64,000 nucleotides of DNA from Plumapathes pennacea (taxonomy: Eukaryota > Cnidaria > Anthozoa > Antipatharia > Myriopathidae): positions 9,136,001 to 9,200,000 of the forward strand of contig OZ038472.1 in assembly GCA_964036295.1 (NCBI GenBank). The letters are read 5' to 3'. Under the pieces are notes generated by a model, which made no database searches, was not told where the DNA came from, and worked only from the letters and a program-made list of their open reading frames with translations. Shown here one piece after another: positions 11,201 through 26,200 of this stretch; the stretch's first letter is position 1; each line of letters begins with the position of its first letter. Both the position numbers and the translations under genes were made by a program.

Positions 11201-14200
11201 TCTCGTAATGCTTTTTGTGATTAAATGCATAAAACTGTGTTCAGATATTGCCAATAAACAGCGATAGTTCGCCAGGCGGGGGTTATTGGCTGATAACGTC
11301 CGCTCGTTAGCGGACGTTATTCGGTCACGTGTCACGATTCCACCAATCACGCGCGGGAGGAAATATTTGATGGGTCATAAGCCTATTTATTATATGGCTG
11401 GAGCTACTTCCGGTAAAATTGCGCGCTCTGATTGGTGTATTTGCCGGTCATTATTTTCCTGTAACGCCCGTGTGCTCGATTACGGACCGGCAGATTGAAC
11501 ACATGAATCACGACGTCGTGCAGTTCTTTGCTTTCGAGAATATGTGGGCTAAGTTTGCCTGAAGGCAAAGCGGTAGAACAAGGATATGTAAGAAAAAAAA
11601 ACACCGCAGAAACTAATTTGCAAGCCGAGAAAACGATTGGAGATGAAGATTTGTTGACTTGGTTTGTGGCTTCACGAACGGCGACTCAAGCACCGTATTC
11701 TGAGAATTGGTTCACATGTTGAACTACGTGCTAAACACAACGCTGTGTTAAAGCAACGTAGAAGGCACAGCAAACTTCAGTCAAAGGGTGATGTGAACAA
11801 TCTCAATGAACCGTTTGCAGAGCTACGAGCAGACTGATCATTTGTTGTCACGGTGTCGCAAGCGGAGTTCATATATTAAGCTTACTGAAACTGTAAGTAT
11901 GGCATTTTAAGAGTGTGAAAGCCGCTTCAATTTAACATCTTTGAAGACTTGAGTGAAGGAACTTATCTTTCTGTTCAGAAAAAGAACAAGAAGAAGAAGA
12001 AGAAGAAGAAGAAGGAAGACTATTTTTAGTTTGCCACGCCGTGATGGGTTTTAAACCGAGTGACTTTTTCGCTGAACCAAACCGGCACATTTTGAGCTTG
12101 TACTTCAAAAATTCAAGCTCAACTCAATTCATCCTACGAATCAAATATTTATTTTTCTGAAGTATTGTATAAGTTTGCAAAATTGAAAAGCTGTGGCCAC
12201 TAATTAGTGTAAACGCTGTCAGTGCATGCGTACGCGCGTAAATTGTTTGGAGACAAAGTGCTGTTCGATGTTTGTTTTGATGTAAAACTTTGAAGCCATA
12301 TAATAAACTACTTATTGACCTCGCTTGCTCGGTCTGTACGGAGAAAATATCGCCCTCGGTCTTGACCGTACGGACTTCGCCGAAGCGGCTTAGTCCGTAC
12401 GGTCAAAACCTCGGGCGATATTTTCTCCGTACAGACCGAGCAAGCAAGGTCAATAAGAAGTTTATATCGCAAATATTTTAAAAGCTGTCGAGTTAGTTTC
12501 GACCAAAGTTTCAATGGCGACACGGAATACCGCTTGGAAGATCCTAGACCAAAATAATATTACACCTCGGTAAGAAGCGAAAAAAAAAAATCAATTGCCT
12601 GCAAGTGTTTACCGGCGAGGCCTTTCGATCTTTATCTCTCAGTAGATATTTTTTCGTCAAGTTTGTATTTAACTGAAATTGGAAGAAAAGAGGGCAAGAT
12701 GATTATAGATAACTCTTGTGTCTGCCATGTGCAAAACTGACTCGACTACTTTTGCCTCGAATTGGGTATAGACGCGCGACAAAGGTTTTTCACCAGGGAC
12801 CCTGCGTGTCCCTAGCTCCATTTTAGTATGGCAATCTCTTTGTGACGCCACGAGCTCACTGGCAACGCACACTTTGGTTTTAGAGTGAATCGGGAAATAT
12901 GTTGGCCCGTTCTTTCTTTACCAATTTGACCTGCCTGTCTAACCTATTGAAATGGTGGTAGCCGTAAGGAAGTAGCAATACTTCTGTTTTTCCATTCACA
13001 TAGCAACAAATGATAAACGATGAAAGATAACATCGTTTATCGTTCAGACTAAAGGAACAAAAGAGTACTTAAGGTATTAGGATACCCGCCAGATTCGAAT
13101 ATTTTCTTTTTTGGCTTAACGAAATTACTACATGTTTTACTTTGTGTTTCTGAAAACAAAATTTGGATACCTATTTTTTTTCCCGAGATATTTAAACGAA
13201 AGGATTTTATCTTTCTCTTTCTCGCCGGAAGCTACCTGTCAACAGATCGTTAGTATCACCCGTAACTGCGCAGCATGCGGCTTGCGCGTCAGTGGCTGTG
13301 GCTGTGGTCACACTAGAAAGCTAAATCATGATTTCGCACACTAAATCTTGATTAAGAAAACCTGGTGACATGTCACAGACTGTGTTGGAAACCTTTACAC
13401 AATGAGGTCTTGATCTTGCTGTCAGGACGAATTTGGTGGTTATCTCGTAGGGATTTACTTATACTATCCAGTATCGATATCAGTTATCTGCACATTCAAT
13501 GGCAGGTATCATGAATACGAACGGTTTAACTTGAAATGATTCCTTGCAAATACAGTTTGAATAATATAGCCCTTATTTAAGTCCAAATACCTGTTCACCA
13601 GAAATACCCCTTGCTCCTTTAGCTCCTTGTTTTCCTCTCGTACCCTGAATTCAAATGCAAACCGTCCAAATAAAATAAATATCAGTATATTCAATCAAAA
13701 TATATAAAATACAGTCCCTTTGATCGGCTTTTAAGTGGTCGCTCACCGGGGGAAGTGGTTGCTTACGGAAATTTTCACCATAAGACGCCTAAGTGAGATG
13801 GGTCAAATATTACGGCTTTCTTGAATAAATAACAATTTGAGTTACAGTTGAACCCCGCCTTACGGCCAACCCGTTATTACGACCGCTTTATTTCTGTCCC
13901 GCGGAAAAAACTCCCAGTCATTTTTCTATCTGAAAAACCTGCCACCCTGTTAATACGGTCAGAATTTTATGTCCCAATGGTGGTGACCTTATTTAATGGG
14001 GTTCCACTGTATAAGAAGCCAACCCTGCGTTTTGTTACACGTAACATTACATGTGTCAGTGTTTTGTCCGGTCCGGTTTCTGCAAGGGAGTTAGTCCGTG
14101 CTCAGAAAATTGATTTTTTGGGAAAATAGGATGGTTGCTCACCGGAGGTCAAAGACAATAGAAAAACTCAAACGGTCGCAGAAGTGGGCGCGGTCTCTTA

Positions 14201-17200
14201 AGAGAAGTTTCAGTAGTAGTAATTTGATTGATAAATCAATCGGTACTTTGGTTACCGGTCGCTGAAGGGAGGTGATCACTTACGAGTGGTGGTTGCTCAG
14301 GGAGGTTCCACTGTATATGTAAAATTTGAGGTTATAAAATACACTCACTCGTGCATCAAACTCTAGGTGTTCATCAGAGATGGCAGTGGTAACACGACAC
14401 ACTAAAAATATACTCGTGTGACCGTATGAATTTTACCCCAGAGCTTGGTATTTTCTCGTCCTGTGGTAAGGCAGGTGTCCAGTGTTACACAGCGTTACTT
14501 TGGTGAGTGTTCCTTTGGGGGAATGCAACCGAAATCAAAGATGATAATCCCCGAGCGTAAGCGAGGGTAATAATCACAACGCTAATGCTGTATTATTTAG
14601 ATACTCCAAGCGGGTCGCCATATCGAAATTTAATGGCGTACGACTTCCAAGCGAGGTTACTCAGCAGCTTAACTGTTAACCGCCATTTTGGCAACAAGCG
14701 ATATAGTACGAACGGAAGTGATTTTGTACAACAAGATGCAGATACAAGGCCAAGCAGTTCGACAAACGGCTGTAGACTGACCGGATATTTTGCCAGTGTA
14801 TGGGAGGCAAGCTTGCTAGCCGTGAAACGATTTCTTTAAGACATCAACTGGCCGACCTGAACACAATTCCAGACGCCAATATTGTGTTAAAACGCAGGCA
14901 CTTCAGAAAATAATAGCAAAATACAGTCGGTGGAAATCGAACAATCACAGTGGCAAATTTCACCTTTTACAATAACAGGATTGTAGTTTTCAGAATCCAA
15001 GTTTTGACAAGACGACGACGCACAATGCAATGGAAAGTGGAATTTTCGTACTGTATGAGGACTGCTCTATACAGTGTATTTCGAAATCATTGAAGAGGTA
15101 GACAATAGTTTTTTGGGTTTTGTTTCCTTTGCTGGAAAAGAGCTAAATCCGTGGCTTTCAGGAACCAGTGAGTTTTGAAAAATTACATAAATTAACGTAC
15201 AGTACACGCATGCTATTTTAAAATCGTGTTATCATTCGTGTATTTCAACAATCGCCGTATATTTTGTCGTTTGTTGCCCCAGGAACTGTGATGAAGGCCG
15301 AGTAGGATTATGTTGCGACCTTTTCGCTAGTTTTTAAAGCTATTTCAGAGTGCCTTCGTGCAAGATTGTGTCATCCGATTCCCGACATGTTTGCATAATT
15401 TGACTGACAGTCCGACACATGCTGTGTGTACGTGTTTGTTGGCACACTGTATTCAAGGATGAAATATACCCGGGTTGAAGTGCTTTCGCTTTCTGAAGGT
15501 TATTAAAGTAGAAAATGCCCGGCCAGGGGCCACTCCTTTTCAAATAAAAACAATTACGGCCTATTGTATATTATTGTCTATAAGTGGCCGGGTTTGCTCG
15601 CTCAACATAATCGGACGTTGTATTATTTAGTGACCGGGTTTGCTCGCTCAACACAATCGGACGTTGTATTATCTAGTGACTTGATTCCTTTTTTCTGTCA
15701 AAGATTATAAATTCATCAAACGCGGTTTGAAAAGTTGTTGTGTTCAAAATTGAATCCTTTCCAAGATTCACACATTTCCGAGTCTTCGAAAGCGTGTAAA
15801 CAATTAGCGACTCTCGCTTTCAGTTCTAAATTTGTTACACTCGAAGTAGCGTATAAAATTGATAAAGTAAAAAATAAAAAAGGAAAAAAACATACACGTT
15901 TTTGGTTAGGATACAGCTTTGGCTGGAGCAATCGCGGCTTTTCTTAAAACTCATAAAAATGTTGGTGTCAAAGATTGGCTTTGCTACAAAACTAATGGAG
16001 TCACGATTCTAGTTGCACTTGTCTTGGCTTGCAAGTCTCGGGAGTATTCTGTACTTGCGCGTAAAAGTTATCTTAGCGAATTTTGGAGTTCACCTAAGTG
16101 TCCACGAAAACTTGCAGACTGTGCACGTTGTCTGAACTAAACCAGACTGCCGTGCGACAAAGATTATTTTTAGCGGCCGACTGGTCACGTCGCTATACAA
16201 CATGGCTTGTAAAAAAGATTTTAATATAATCTCCAAGCGGAAAATAAACAAGAACCCTGCTTTCTGAAAACCCTCTACAGAGCAAGAGGATATCTGTGAT
16301 TATTGTATTTCCAGTATACAACACAACACCTGTATTGTATGTGGCACTTACCCTATGGCCTTTTATACCCATCGTTCCGATCTGTCCCGTTGAACCTCTA
16401 TCACCCTGGTAAAGAAAACAGTCATTTAACAGCGTCGTTGGAAGACTGAATTGAGAAGAACAGATAGACACATTTGTAAAATGTTTTTTTTTTTTTTTTT
16501 TTTTTTTCTTTTTCACGGATAAACACAAATTAATGGATAAGTTATAGCCTACCTTTTCACCTGGACTTCCAGGTTGTCCCATAACTCCTGGTGGTCCTTC
16601 CTCTCCCTAATATAACAAACATTTTTTGCACTATTGCCATCATCATCATCATCATCATTTATTTACCATAGTGTTACATACATGGAATATAGGATTGGAT
16701 TTACTTTAGAGTGATTACGTAAAGGACATGTATAGGTAAAAAAGAAGTACATTACTGGTTTTGCCTATGGACGGATGACTGGAAAAGAAACTCTAGTGAG
16801 TTTGTATGCACCAGTCACCGGGCGGCAAGTTAAGGTGGCTCCATAGGGTTTTCAGACGCATTTCGCGTGGGCACCAAAATCAAAATGAAATAAAAATCCG
16901 ACTTTCGTAATTCTTTGGAGGAAATCTGAATTTAACAGAAAGTTCTAAAAACTCGGAATAAAAACAGTTTACGATGCGTGCACGGTTCTTCGTGTCACGA
17001 AGAAACCAAACTAGCAAGCCTTTCAATCAAACTAAGCACACGCCAGCTTTAATTGATCGCCGATCTTTATCACTTTACCTTCAAAATTCACCGAAGAAAA
17101 CTCCAGAAAATAGAGCAAAAAATTTGAAAATGGGGCAGAAGACCTTTATTTCAAGGACGTATTGTTTCCATAGAAACCACACTAGCGTGACAAAAGTAAG

Positions 17201-20200
17201 ACGTATACGCAACAGACCTTTCGAAACATCTACTCTGCAAATTTGATCAAGAAAGAATATAATGCCATTGAAAATATGACGGTTTTGGTGTCATAAACTA
17301 AGTACAAGCAAGTGCAGGGAAATACCCTATGGAGCCACCTTAAATACGTTTTTGCAGTTTGCTGGAGTCCAGAAATAGGACAAACAAACAAACAGACAAG
17401 ATAATAATACTAACTAGACTGGCGTCGCCAGTGAGCTCGCGGCGTGAGTTGCGTCGAGACCAGAATATACTAAAATGGAAAGTAGGGACAAGAGTGGAAC
17501 TCCCAAGAGAGACTTCCAGTTTCTCACCAGAAAATATCACACAGTATAGAGAACTTGGCTGTTGACACCTTGCTCAAATGAAACCTGATTAAACTATAAA
17601 TTATCATTACAACACTCATACACTTGCTTCTTAAAGGAGAGCGACCCTGAATTTGAATGCGTTAATGCGTTACATATCTTTTTATGCGCAATCGATTTTT
17701 GACAGTTTGACCTCGACTCTTATTTCTAATCAGAGGCCACGATTAATCCAGCCTTCGCTTCAATACTTTTGTGTTTTCTTTTATTAACTGAATACGTTTC
17801 TTCTATCAGGCTTTCGAGTATTCGTGTTCTGTAACAAATATAAAATTGAAAGCGAGGAATATAACACGACAATAATTGTTTTATATTATTATTGCGGTTT
17901 TGTTCACAGGCATTTGTGACTGCAAACTCAATGCTCAGGACTATTTCGGTGTATTTTTCATATCTGGTATACAATGACCATTGCGAAACAAAGGCTACAT
18001 GATCGAATGAAAGAAACATTTCAACAGGCAATGTACGATAAGCAGAAGAATGTTATGAGGCAACAGATGTCATGCACAGAGTAAAGCATAAATCGTCATT
18101 GTTTTGCGGCTAAAGCTCATCGTAGCTTTGGTTTCCGTTTTCGGCCTGTTATCTTTCCAGAAGTATTTCGTGCCGCCACAGAAAGTTTCGTCGGGATTAA
18201 ATTTTTAGCGGCGACAGAGAAATTTGCAATCCCCAGCGGTATCCATCAAACATTTGTTTACGGCTATTCTCAAAGCTTCAGCGGTGAACTTAAGAACACA
18301 AGCCATAATCATTCCCTAAAATCCAGTTTATCCGTACATGTTCCACAGAGCCCAATGGTTTTGAGTTTGGATAGGATGCAGTTAACTTTTACACACAAGT
18401 AACGAGCAATATTCACTGGCCACATCTCGAGTTGTTTAGCGAAGTCAATTACATACATTACATAAATATTTTTATTGATGCTCCCCTCAAGGGGCTTTTT
18501 AGCAACAATTTGGCTTCGCCACATTACTGTGGAGTACAGGCACTGAGAGTGGTCACTGCCAGAGATTTGTTTACGTCCTCAGTGGTTCTTTTACGTCCCC
18601 CTGTAATCAAGTATAGAAGTATAGGGAGACGGTACCGCCATTTTACGTAGTCATCCGAGCCACGTGAAGATCTTACCATTTGCTGATAAAAACAAAGGCA
18701 GCATCTTCTCCTTAGTTATTGTAAGACCCCGAGTGCTGGTCCGGCCGGGGTTCGAACCCGCGACCTCCCGCACGAAAGACCGGCACTAAACCAACTGAGC
18801 CAACCGGGCAGGTAATACACGTCTATTTACTTTCTTCACTCAACTCGTCCGTTATGCATTGCTTCGAGCTTATCGGACATTTTGTGGCCGCGATAAAGCT
18901 TTGTTGTTGTGATGCTATAAATTTTCACGACAGCCTGTTTTGACCGTTTGAGTCTTGACAGTTAAATTAACTTCCAGTGTCATACAGTGCAGAGGTTAAT
19001 TTGCCACTTAACAAGTAACTTGCTTTATAGACAAAATCACAACATATATATCACTCACACAGAAGAAGTTGGCGTTTCTGTGCATTTGATTAGAGAGAAC
19101 TGTGTTTATTAAAATTGCAGCACTAGAAACCATGATTTCAGTTTATCAGAAAAAACAGATCAAAATATTTGTCCTCTGTGAAATTATACAGTGCAAAAAC
19201 TTGTGAGTTCTGGTTTAAGTAGGCAGTTTTTTTTTAACTGCTCAGCTGTTTTTATCATGTACTGTATAACACTGTATAAGTATTATAAGTCAAATGTTAT
19301 TTGAACTGTATTTTTTATGTTGGGCTAAACTTTCCAAAACCCGGCCACTACTTTCTATATACAGTCTTTGTTTGTGTTTACTTCTTTGTCTTACTAAGCC
19401 CCCCTTCCCTTTGCTATAAATCATAGTACATATACTAATATAAAATGTATATATAAATAAACAGAAATGATGTTTAGTAAACTAGAAATTGTTATGAATG
19501 ATTATTTTGTCAATTTGGCACCAGGAAAAGAATATAATTAATTATTGCTGCATTTTCCTTTTGCATTTTTGAATTAGCAGTTTAGCTGTACTTTATACAT
19601 CCTGTGTATAAAGTAATGTTCAGAAGAGATTTAATGTGTTAGTAGCTGGTGTGGGCAGAAAAAAATTGCCATGATCTAAACAAGTTCAATTAGATAATGC
19701 CCTGACAAGTCAATGGCTTCAGTAGACTGAAAGTCAAAAATCCATTTGCAAAGATACATAATTATAAGCCAAACAAGTCATTTGCATTTACCACAGTTTC
19801 ATTTCACTTCAGCCAGCTATTTACTAGCATTAATTTCTTTCTTTTCCTAGATAGAATTAGTGATATAGTTTAATAAGTTTTCTTTTGAACAAGTTTTTTT
19901 CCATGCACCTGCATGACATCTGGTGAAGATATTGTCTAAACTGTTACCCCGCCAACACATAGTATCTCAAGCCACAGAACACACTTTTTAAATTATAGAC
20001 TTTGATGCTTGTTTTGTTTTTCATAGGTCCCTAAATATCAAGACAAGCATGAAGTTCACCAAGTCCAACTGGAAAAAGTATCTTTCTGTGATTAGGAAGA
20101 GGTAGTTTATACCCACATGACATGGGAAATGAGACTTTTTTAAGATAAGAATTTCAATACAGTACTAAACTGATGCTCTTCTCATGTCTCACAGCATCTT

Positions 20201-23200
20201 ACAGTTGTGGATAATGTGCAAACCTGACTCTCATTTGTCTAATATTCTGTAAAATTATTGAATATTTATAATTCATTTTTCCATTTTTACTCACAGGAGA
20301 GTATGGTTAGGGCTATATTTCTCTGGCATGGAATTTTGTGTGTTTGTACATGTACTGGGCAACACATGCATATCAATTTGCTTCTGAGAAGTATAATGTA
20401 ACCTACAGGTACTTGAGAAGTATGTAATATACAGTTTGTCACCAATGAATGTAGTGCAAAGACTGACTATGTATACTTTCTTATGAGACAGAATAAATTA
20501 CTGTGAAATGGACATGGCATGATGAATAATATCATAAGAACTTCCTTCTTTTAAGACCACCCTACATATTATATAATAAAATTACTGTACTCTTCAAACA
20601 GCAGTGGGATCCCGGCGAGGGGAGGGGGGAGTACTATGCCATATAGGTATGTGCCACCCCAAAAGGTATCGTTTTCAAACATTTTTAGTCTGAAATAGGG
20701 TATAGATTTTGCCTTTTTGGCCTGGGGTAGGGTATGATTTTAATAGAAATGTGTCGCAGCGGACAATGCACAGCAAATGGAATAAAACACAGGGCGGAAA
20801 TTGATGCAAAAGAAATAAATCTCTAAAATAGGTCTGAAATATGGTATTACATTTTGGAGTCAGCTGGTCTGAAATAGGGTATATATTTATAGAATCAGGT
20901 CTAAAATGGGTATAGTAAGTCAGATATTTTGGTCTGAAATAGGGTAAGGGGTTTTCAGGTCCAGGTGGCACACACCCACCCAAAATTATGATGAGTACTC
21001 TCCGGAATGGGACACATGCCACTATCATGTAAATGCTAATATAGTGTCATCCGCCTTTAATTACATTATATAATATTGAGATGTGTAGTGAAAGCATACA
21101 GTACATGAGAGCTCTAAGCAGTGTCATACATAATCGATTACTTGGGCGTGGGACCTCTGCGAATATCGTATTTCTAGTAAATACATACATATTTTTATGC
21201 TGGGCCTAAGGGCCCAGCATATAATTGTTTTCACCCGAAAACCACAGCGTAGGTATCATGACAATTGGTCAAAGAAGCCCGCCCTCTAGGATTTTGAATT
21301 TTGATGAACGTGTAAGCAAAAATACTATATTTTGATTGGATAATGTTCACGTGCAAGCGGCGTGGAAGCCTTTCTTTTCTTGGCTGAGTTTCAAAGTATG
21401 TAACGTGAGATTTTTGTTGATATGTACTTGCGCTCTTGCGGTTTTGGTTCATTATATTCACTTTCGCATTTTTCTTCGTCCAGCTGGTTAAAACTAAGCG
21501 AAGGAAAGCAAACATAATCAAACGATAACATTTCGACAAGCTGAAGTGGCTCCCGGCTGGGTTTTTCAGCTTTAACATAAGCTCATCAAACAACCGTGAA
21601 TTCATCAAAAACCGCGGTGATAATAGCTCAGAATGAAACAGGCTGACTGGAAATTTAGAAAGCCTGGTAGAAGAAACGCAATTTAGAAGACGGGAGTTGG
21701 GCTCTTCCGATGTTTTTCCCAGCAAACCCCGCTGCGCGGGGAGGTCGCCCGTGAACGAAAAACATTAAAAAACGACATGGTGTTCAGATTAGTACCCACG
21801 CAGGGCGTGGGAATGAATGTATATATGTATGTATGTATGTAATTGACTTCGCTAAACAACTCGAGATGTGGCCAGTGAATATTGCTCGTTACTTGTGTGT
21901 AAAAGTTAACTGCATCCCATCCAAACTCAGCACCATTGGGCTCTGTGGAACATGTACGGATAAACTGGATTTTAGGGAACGATTTTGGCTTGTGTTCTTA
22001 AGTTCACCGCGGAAGCTTGAGAATAGCCGTAAACAAATGTTTGTTGGATACCGTTGGGGGATTGCAAATTTCTCTGTCGCCGCTAAATATTTAGTCCTGA
22101 CGAAACTTTCTGTGGCGGCACGAAATACTTCTGGAAAGATAACAAGCTGAAAACGGAAACCAAAGCTACGATGAGCTTTAGCCGCAAAACAATGGCGATT
22201 TACGCTTTACTCTGTACATGACATCTGTTGCCTCATAACATTCTTCTGCTTATCGTATATTGCCTGTTGAAATGTTTCTTTCATTCGATCATGTAGCCTT
22301 TGTTTCGCAATGGTCATTGTATACCAGATATGAAAAATACACCGAAATAGTCCTGAGCATTGAGTTTGCAGTCACAAATGACTCAACACAATGTGAACAA
22401 AACCGCAATAATATTGTAAACAAGTGTCGTGTTACATTTCTCGCTTTCAATTTTATATTTGTTACAGATCACGAATACTCGAAAGCCTGATGGAAGAAAC
22501 GTATTCAGTTAATAAAAGAAATCACAACAGTATTGAAGCGAAGCCTGGATTAATCGTGGCCTCTGATTAGAAATAAGAGTCGAAGTCAAACTGTCAAAAA
22601 ACAGTTGTGCATAAAAAGATATGTCACGCATTCTCAAAATGCAGGGTTGCTCAACCTTTAAGAAGCAAGTGTATGAGTGTTGTAATGATAATTTATAGTT
22701 TAATCAGGTTTCATTTGAGCAAGGTGTCAACAACCAAGATCTCTATACTGTGTGATATTTTTCTGGTGAGAAACTGGAAGTCTCTCTTGGGAGTTCCACT
22801 CTTGTCCCTACTTTCCATTTTAGTATATTCTGGTCTCGACGCAACTCACGCCGCGAGCTCACTGGCAGCTCCAGTCTAGTTTATTTTGCTTTGCCTGATT
22901 AATTGAACGAAAGGAGCAAGAAAGTGGGGACACTGCAGCAGTTATTACCATTTACTGTGGGCACGGTAAACTAAAAGCTTGTAAAGAGTATCAAATGTTA
23001 GACGTTTTTATACGTTTTTCAACTACTCGTGCCCATTTACAAACTCCTACCGTTCTTCCCGGTCTTCCTGGATCTCCTGGTGGACCAGTAGGACCCTTTT
23101 GCCCCTGTAAGAGCAAACGGAGATGTAAGTCTAGATAGTATGCCTGAGAAGGCAGCTAGTTAAGATAGGGCTAGGCAGAATAAAAAAGAACACAGAATGG

Positions 23201-26200
23201 CTGCCTGAGCTACAAGTTGCACTTCAGCAAGTATATTTGGCACCAATAATGTTACAAAGCCCTAGCTAAATGCAAGGAAAGACGTTTTCCTCCGGTTTGG
23301 TAGTCCCGGCATATTTTCTGATTTACTGATTTAGGGCCCCTTCTTACGCTTGCAGGAAAAGTTTCCGGATTTGTGCCGAAACTGTAATATTTTCATCACG
23401 AGGGAGGAATGCTACAAAATCCTGTCCCCGAGTTCTGCGAGGTAATAATCGAGACGATGGGTTGCTATCTCGTTTTTTAAGACACCAATGGGAACGCTAT
23501 CTCGCTTATGCCCATTCTTTATGTGTGTTTCACTTTGGAACACAACCCGTGACTTGCGGGGCTGACACATTTCACAAATAGTGCGGACGGTAGGATGTAC
23601 ACAACAGTAAAACTAAGGCAAATTCATCTTGACAAGGTGACATACAGTATGCTAATTTGAAACTTTGTTGTCATTCATGTATTTCAGCAGTTTTTCTTAC
23701 TTTGAAGTACCGGGAACTGTTAGTTGTTCTGATTATCGAAGCTATTCCGGATTGCCTTCGGGCAAGATGATCTTTCCCATGGCTTGTCATTCGGATATGT
23801 TTTTACATTGCTATCGCACTGTATAATCGAAGACAAAATACAACCGGATTGCGTTCTCTCGCCATTTCTTGCCATATTCTTTCGCTTTAGCCTGACATTT
23901 CCAACTAGAATAAATGAAAAGTTGCAATCGCAATCGTCATTTAGGGGGAGCCCGCTTATAATTCCACTTTTTTTTTTTCTAAAAGTCAAAGCAAACCATT
24001 CTAAAGGATCGTGTGGTGGGCAATCGGCAGAAGTTCACTCGTCAACATTTCATAACTTTTCATAAACTCTTAACTCGCTGATCCAATATCTTATGATATC
24101 AAATTAAAATGTGGGCTGCCCACCACAGACAGTGTCTAAAGAAAAATTAATATAGTATGTGTGAGTTTCATAGAAAAATATACTTTTGTTTGGTAGAACT
24201 GAATTTCTTTTGTTGGTATTACTTTTCTAATCACTATCTGGTGATGATGAATATGTAATGTAAAAGATCAACAATCAACAAAAAATTCTAACTGTTAAAG
24301 ACTCTGCTTTTATATTCATGATCTGAATCTGTGCTTGCGTATTTAAACCCACCGGTTCTCCTACTGCTCCCTTGGGTCCTGGAGAGCCACCTTCTCCGGC
24401 AAACCCCTAAAGATAAAGACGCTTATAATTATTGAATTGGTTGTGACACAATAGAAACAAAGCCAGTGCAAATAAAAACAATGGCGCAGCTGCAAACCTG
24501 TACCACTTCATGGTACAGAAAAGGTCAGGTTTGAGCACAAACAGGACGTCAATGGACAGACAGACGTTAAAGACTAAGCAGCAGCAGGGCCCCTGGAAAT
24601 CCGTGGGTTATACTTTCACAATTTAAAAGTTCACCTTAGTTCCATAGTTTCCTATTTTCTACCTTCGTCTCTTTATTGCAATACTATTGGTCTCTTGTTA
24701 CTACGACTGACAATTGATAGTAGTATTTCTTTTTATATAAACAGTGGGTAGAGTTAATATAAAGATGACTTCGGCTTCGATATTTACAGATTGCAGCGCA
24801 TATACTTATTTAACGTCCTTTCCAGCAAGTTAACATGTGATTTTGAAACATATTCTACCTATGTAGGATATAGAATGTGAGGGTCAAACGACGTACCGGT
24901 TCACCGATTACTCCAATTCTTCCACTGGCTCCAGGGGATCCTAATTTCCCAATAGCTCGATTTCCCGCGGCCTGTTTGTTAAAAGGTATCAAGGTGGGCC
25001 TCAAGTGTACTGGGGAGTGTAGTTTCTTTTCATTATAAGAGTATTTAGAGCTCTAAATAGCTTTTCTCGAGATTCTTAAGAGCTTTTTCTAGCGTTTAGT
25101 TAACTATGTCAAGTATGAAAAACATAAAGTTCTTCGAATGACGTCACTTGTCCAGATTATTCATTACGGTTGGTCGTCAGAACAAACAGGAGTGCGTATT
25201 CAAAGGACATTTAAAAAATACAGATTTGTTCCAAAGCCAGAAAAACTTGACCTTGACGTTCTACAGACTGTTCTATAGAAAAATAAAAGCTTCCGTAAAC
25301 TTAAAGTACAACGTGGTTCCTTCGACGAAAACAAAAACGGCTTCACTCACCAGTTGCTGCTGCATAGAGTTGTATATAGTAACAATTTGTTCAAGTTCTT
25401 CCTGAGTCAGAGTTGTTCCTACGGGCGCCTGATGGAAGCAGAACATTATAATGTGAAGTGTGAAATTTTCAACTAAACAGTATCCTATTATGTAGCATCG
25501 TTGTGGAGCATGGTATATAAATACTTGAAGAAAGGTTTTTCAAGGACTTGTCTTCCACAGGATCACACACTGACCCTTTAACTTCCAGGAATGGTCAACT
25601 TCAGTACTTTACTAGGCCTTTTCTGAGATACCGGCTGCCTCTGTTTCGAAACAACGTCCAGTGAAAATCCTTTCTTATTAAAATTAATTTCATTTTCATG
25701 CAAATCAAGCTCATTTTCATAGAAAAAGTTTCGCACTGGGCCTCGGTTTACAGCTTGCTTGGATGAGCTATAATTACACTCTACATTACTCATACAACTT
25801 TTTCTTGAGTGGTTGGGATCTGATCGGATCCAGGGGGTTTTAATTTAAGTCAAGGAGCTTCAGAAAGGTTCAAGGACTTTTCATTGACCTTGGCACTGAT
25901 TTAAGGACTTTCCAAGGCCCAAGAGAACCATGTGGAGGTAGGTCAGCCAATCACATGTCTGCCATGAAATACGCACCGATTATTTAAAATCAAGGTTCCA
26001 TCGTTTAAATTATGAAACTAATTAATCGAACAAAATCATAGAGATTTTCCCTGTTAGAATCAATTGTCCAGCGCCATATTTGCGTTCATCTGTACTTAAA
26101 CTCAATCCGAACCTTTCAGAAGTCTAGTTCTACAGCGGCTTTCTACCAGTGACGACCCGGGTGATATGCACTACTTACACCAATAAGCGTAATACCATCA

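Noticed and set aside
12290..12523. Overlapping frames on both strands encoding similar peptides
   Set aside because: The sequence is a near-perfect palindrome, so both strands must read alike; there is no independent coding evidence.
15588..15680. CRISPR-like direct repeats
   Set aside because: Only two tandem units with no spacers, inside a eukaryotic repeat element.
16193..16582. 129-codon minus-strand frame with poly-Lys
   Set aside because: It reads through a collagen intron and a T24 tract between two true 54-bp exons; splice sites explain the coding parts.
18724..18812. Possible tRNA gene on the minus strand
   Set aside because: Boxes A and B are present but no proper acceptor stem, anticodon stem or 3' end forms, and the same head continues into a shared SINE body here and at 55715-56098.
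20675..21028. 117-codon minus-strand frame
   Set aside because: It is made of the repeated GGTCTGAAATAGGGTA unit.
21231..21725. 164-codon minus-strand frame
   Set aside because: Lies within a dispersed repeat also present at 32300-32560, where the frame is not kept.
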